A stretch of DNA of 17,070 nucleotides from Lysobacteraceae bacterium (GTDB lineage: Bacteria; Pseudomonadota; Gammaproteobacteria; Xanthomonadales; Wenzhouxiangellaceae): NCBI GenBank assembly GCA_020201235.1, contig JAIVHD010000227.1:1-17070 (forward strand), in the 5' to 3' direction. Of this stretch, positions 16,750-17,070 are shown piece by piece (the stretch's first letter is position 1; every line of letters begins with the position of its first letter). Position numbers and translations under genes: made by a program. The notes under the pieces are model-generated. The model saw only the letters and a list, made by a program, of their open reading frames with translations, was not told the DNA's origin and made no database searches.

Positions 16750-16792
16750 GCCTTGCCGGCCCAGCCTTATCACTTCGTGGCCATCAAGCCGG

Positions 16793-17015
16793 TCACGGCA
16801 ACACCTTCATGTAAGTCCGGCGCCGGTTGATAAATACGAACAGATGGCCACTCATCGGGTCCTCATCGAGCTGGTTGCGAGCCAGTTCTGCCAACCCATC
16901 GAACTGCTTGCGCATATCGGTCGGCTTGGCGTAGAGCCAGACCCGGACCCCTGTGTGTCAACATCCAGTCCAACAGCTCCTGATCGGTTTTATCTGTAAC
17001 ATTCAGGGCGCTCAT
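16793..17015 (-). pseudogene. IS66-family tnpB remnant with frameshift
   Basis: On the minus strand a 52-codon segment ending at TGA (16793-16795) reads VRVWLYAKPTDMRKQFDGL, then SGHLFVFINRRRTYMKVL. This is the core of the IS66 accessory protein TnpB. The usual C-terminus after KVL (Y-W-D and onward) is replaced by Pro and a stop. An N-terminal frame from ATG at 17013-17015 (MSALNVTDKTDQELLDWMLTH) lies one base out of register with the core; the break is at the GGGG run near 16947-16952. The gene is therefore both frameshifted and truncated. The tnpC transposase is not in the window. Confidence 0.8.
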
Positions 17016-17026
17016 GGAGTGAAAAA

Positions 17027-17070
17027 ATGTCTGATTCGAATGAAGTTGTCACCGACCCCCGACTGGAGAA
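17027..17070 (+). CDS. Start of an unidentified ORF, partial
   Basis: An ATG at 17027 follows GGAG (17016-17019) at a 7-base distance and reads MSDSNEVVTDPRLE before the window ends. The ribosome site is better than most in this window. The DPRLE-type opening vaguely resembles small helix-turn-helix transposase subunits, and the neighbouring IS66 debris would fit that. Fourteen codons are too few for an identification. Confidence 0.4.
   Translation, partial: MSDSNEVVTDPRLE

Overview
This window is a GC-rich stretch of a gammaproteobacterial chromosome made mostly of housekeeping genes. Three things support that placement. The mtnA-gyrA order is the one known from Pseudomonas and relatives. 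A ZapG/YhcB-type (DUF1043) protein and a single-domain LpxH are present. So is a MoxR-DUF58-TgpA cluster of the kind found in gammaproteobacteria. I cannot name the genus from sequence alone.

Left part (1-9224): gyrA and mtnA lie on the minus strand. A periplasmic lipoprotein cyclophilin and lpxH lie on the plus strand. Then a zapG-like gene with a SKPAD repeat tail and alaS lie on the minus strand. Most of these are independent units: DNA topology, methionine salvage, envelope protein folding, lipid A synthesis, division/envelope coordination and tRNA charging.

Right part (9310-15765): a PuuB-like FAD amine/amino acid oxidase diverges from a tightly packed plus-strand run. That run is phhA (phenylalanine hydroxylase), phhB (pterin carbinolamine dehydratase), moxR (broken), a DUF58 membrane protein and tgpA (membrane transglutaminase). 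The genes from phhA to DUF58 overlap their neighbours by 1 to about 41 bases. tgpA is separated from them by a small inserted element.

Right end (15796-17070): an Slp-family outer-membrane lipoprotein gene with an internal deletion is followed by about 340 bp without a gene. After that come short debris of an RHS/YD-repeat gene and of an IS66 tnpB gene, and the first codons of an ORF that leaves the window.

Two observations stand out. (1) Two alignable elements of about 175-179 bp, at 5609-5783 and 13559-13737 in opposite orientation, have terminal inverted repeats of the form CCCGGCTnnTTCACC. They have nested internal palindromes, and the first has a 4-bp target duplication (ATAA). A third, solo copy of the terminus lies upstream of mtnA. 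They look like a MITE-type, non-autonomous repeat family. (2) moxR and slp each carry a short internal deletion that also shifts the frame. In moxR it removes Walker A and Walker B. I found no CRISPR array, tRNA, rRNA or obvious defence system.
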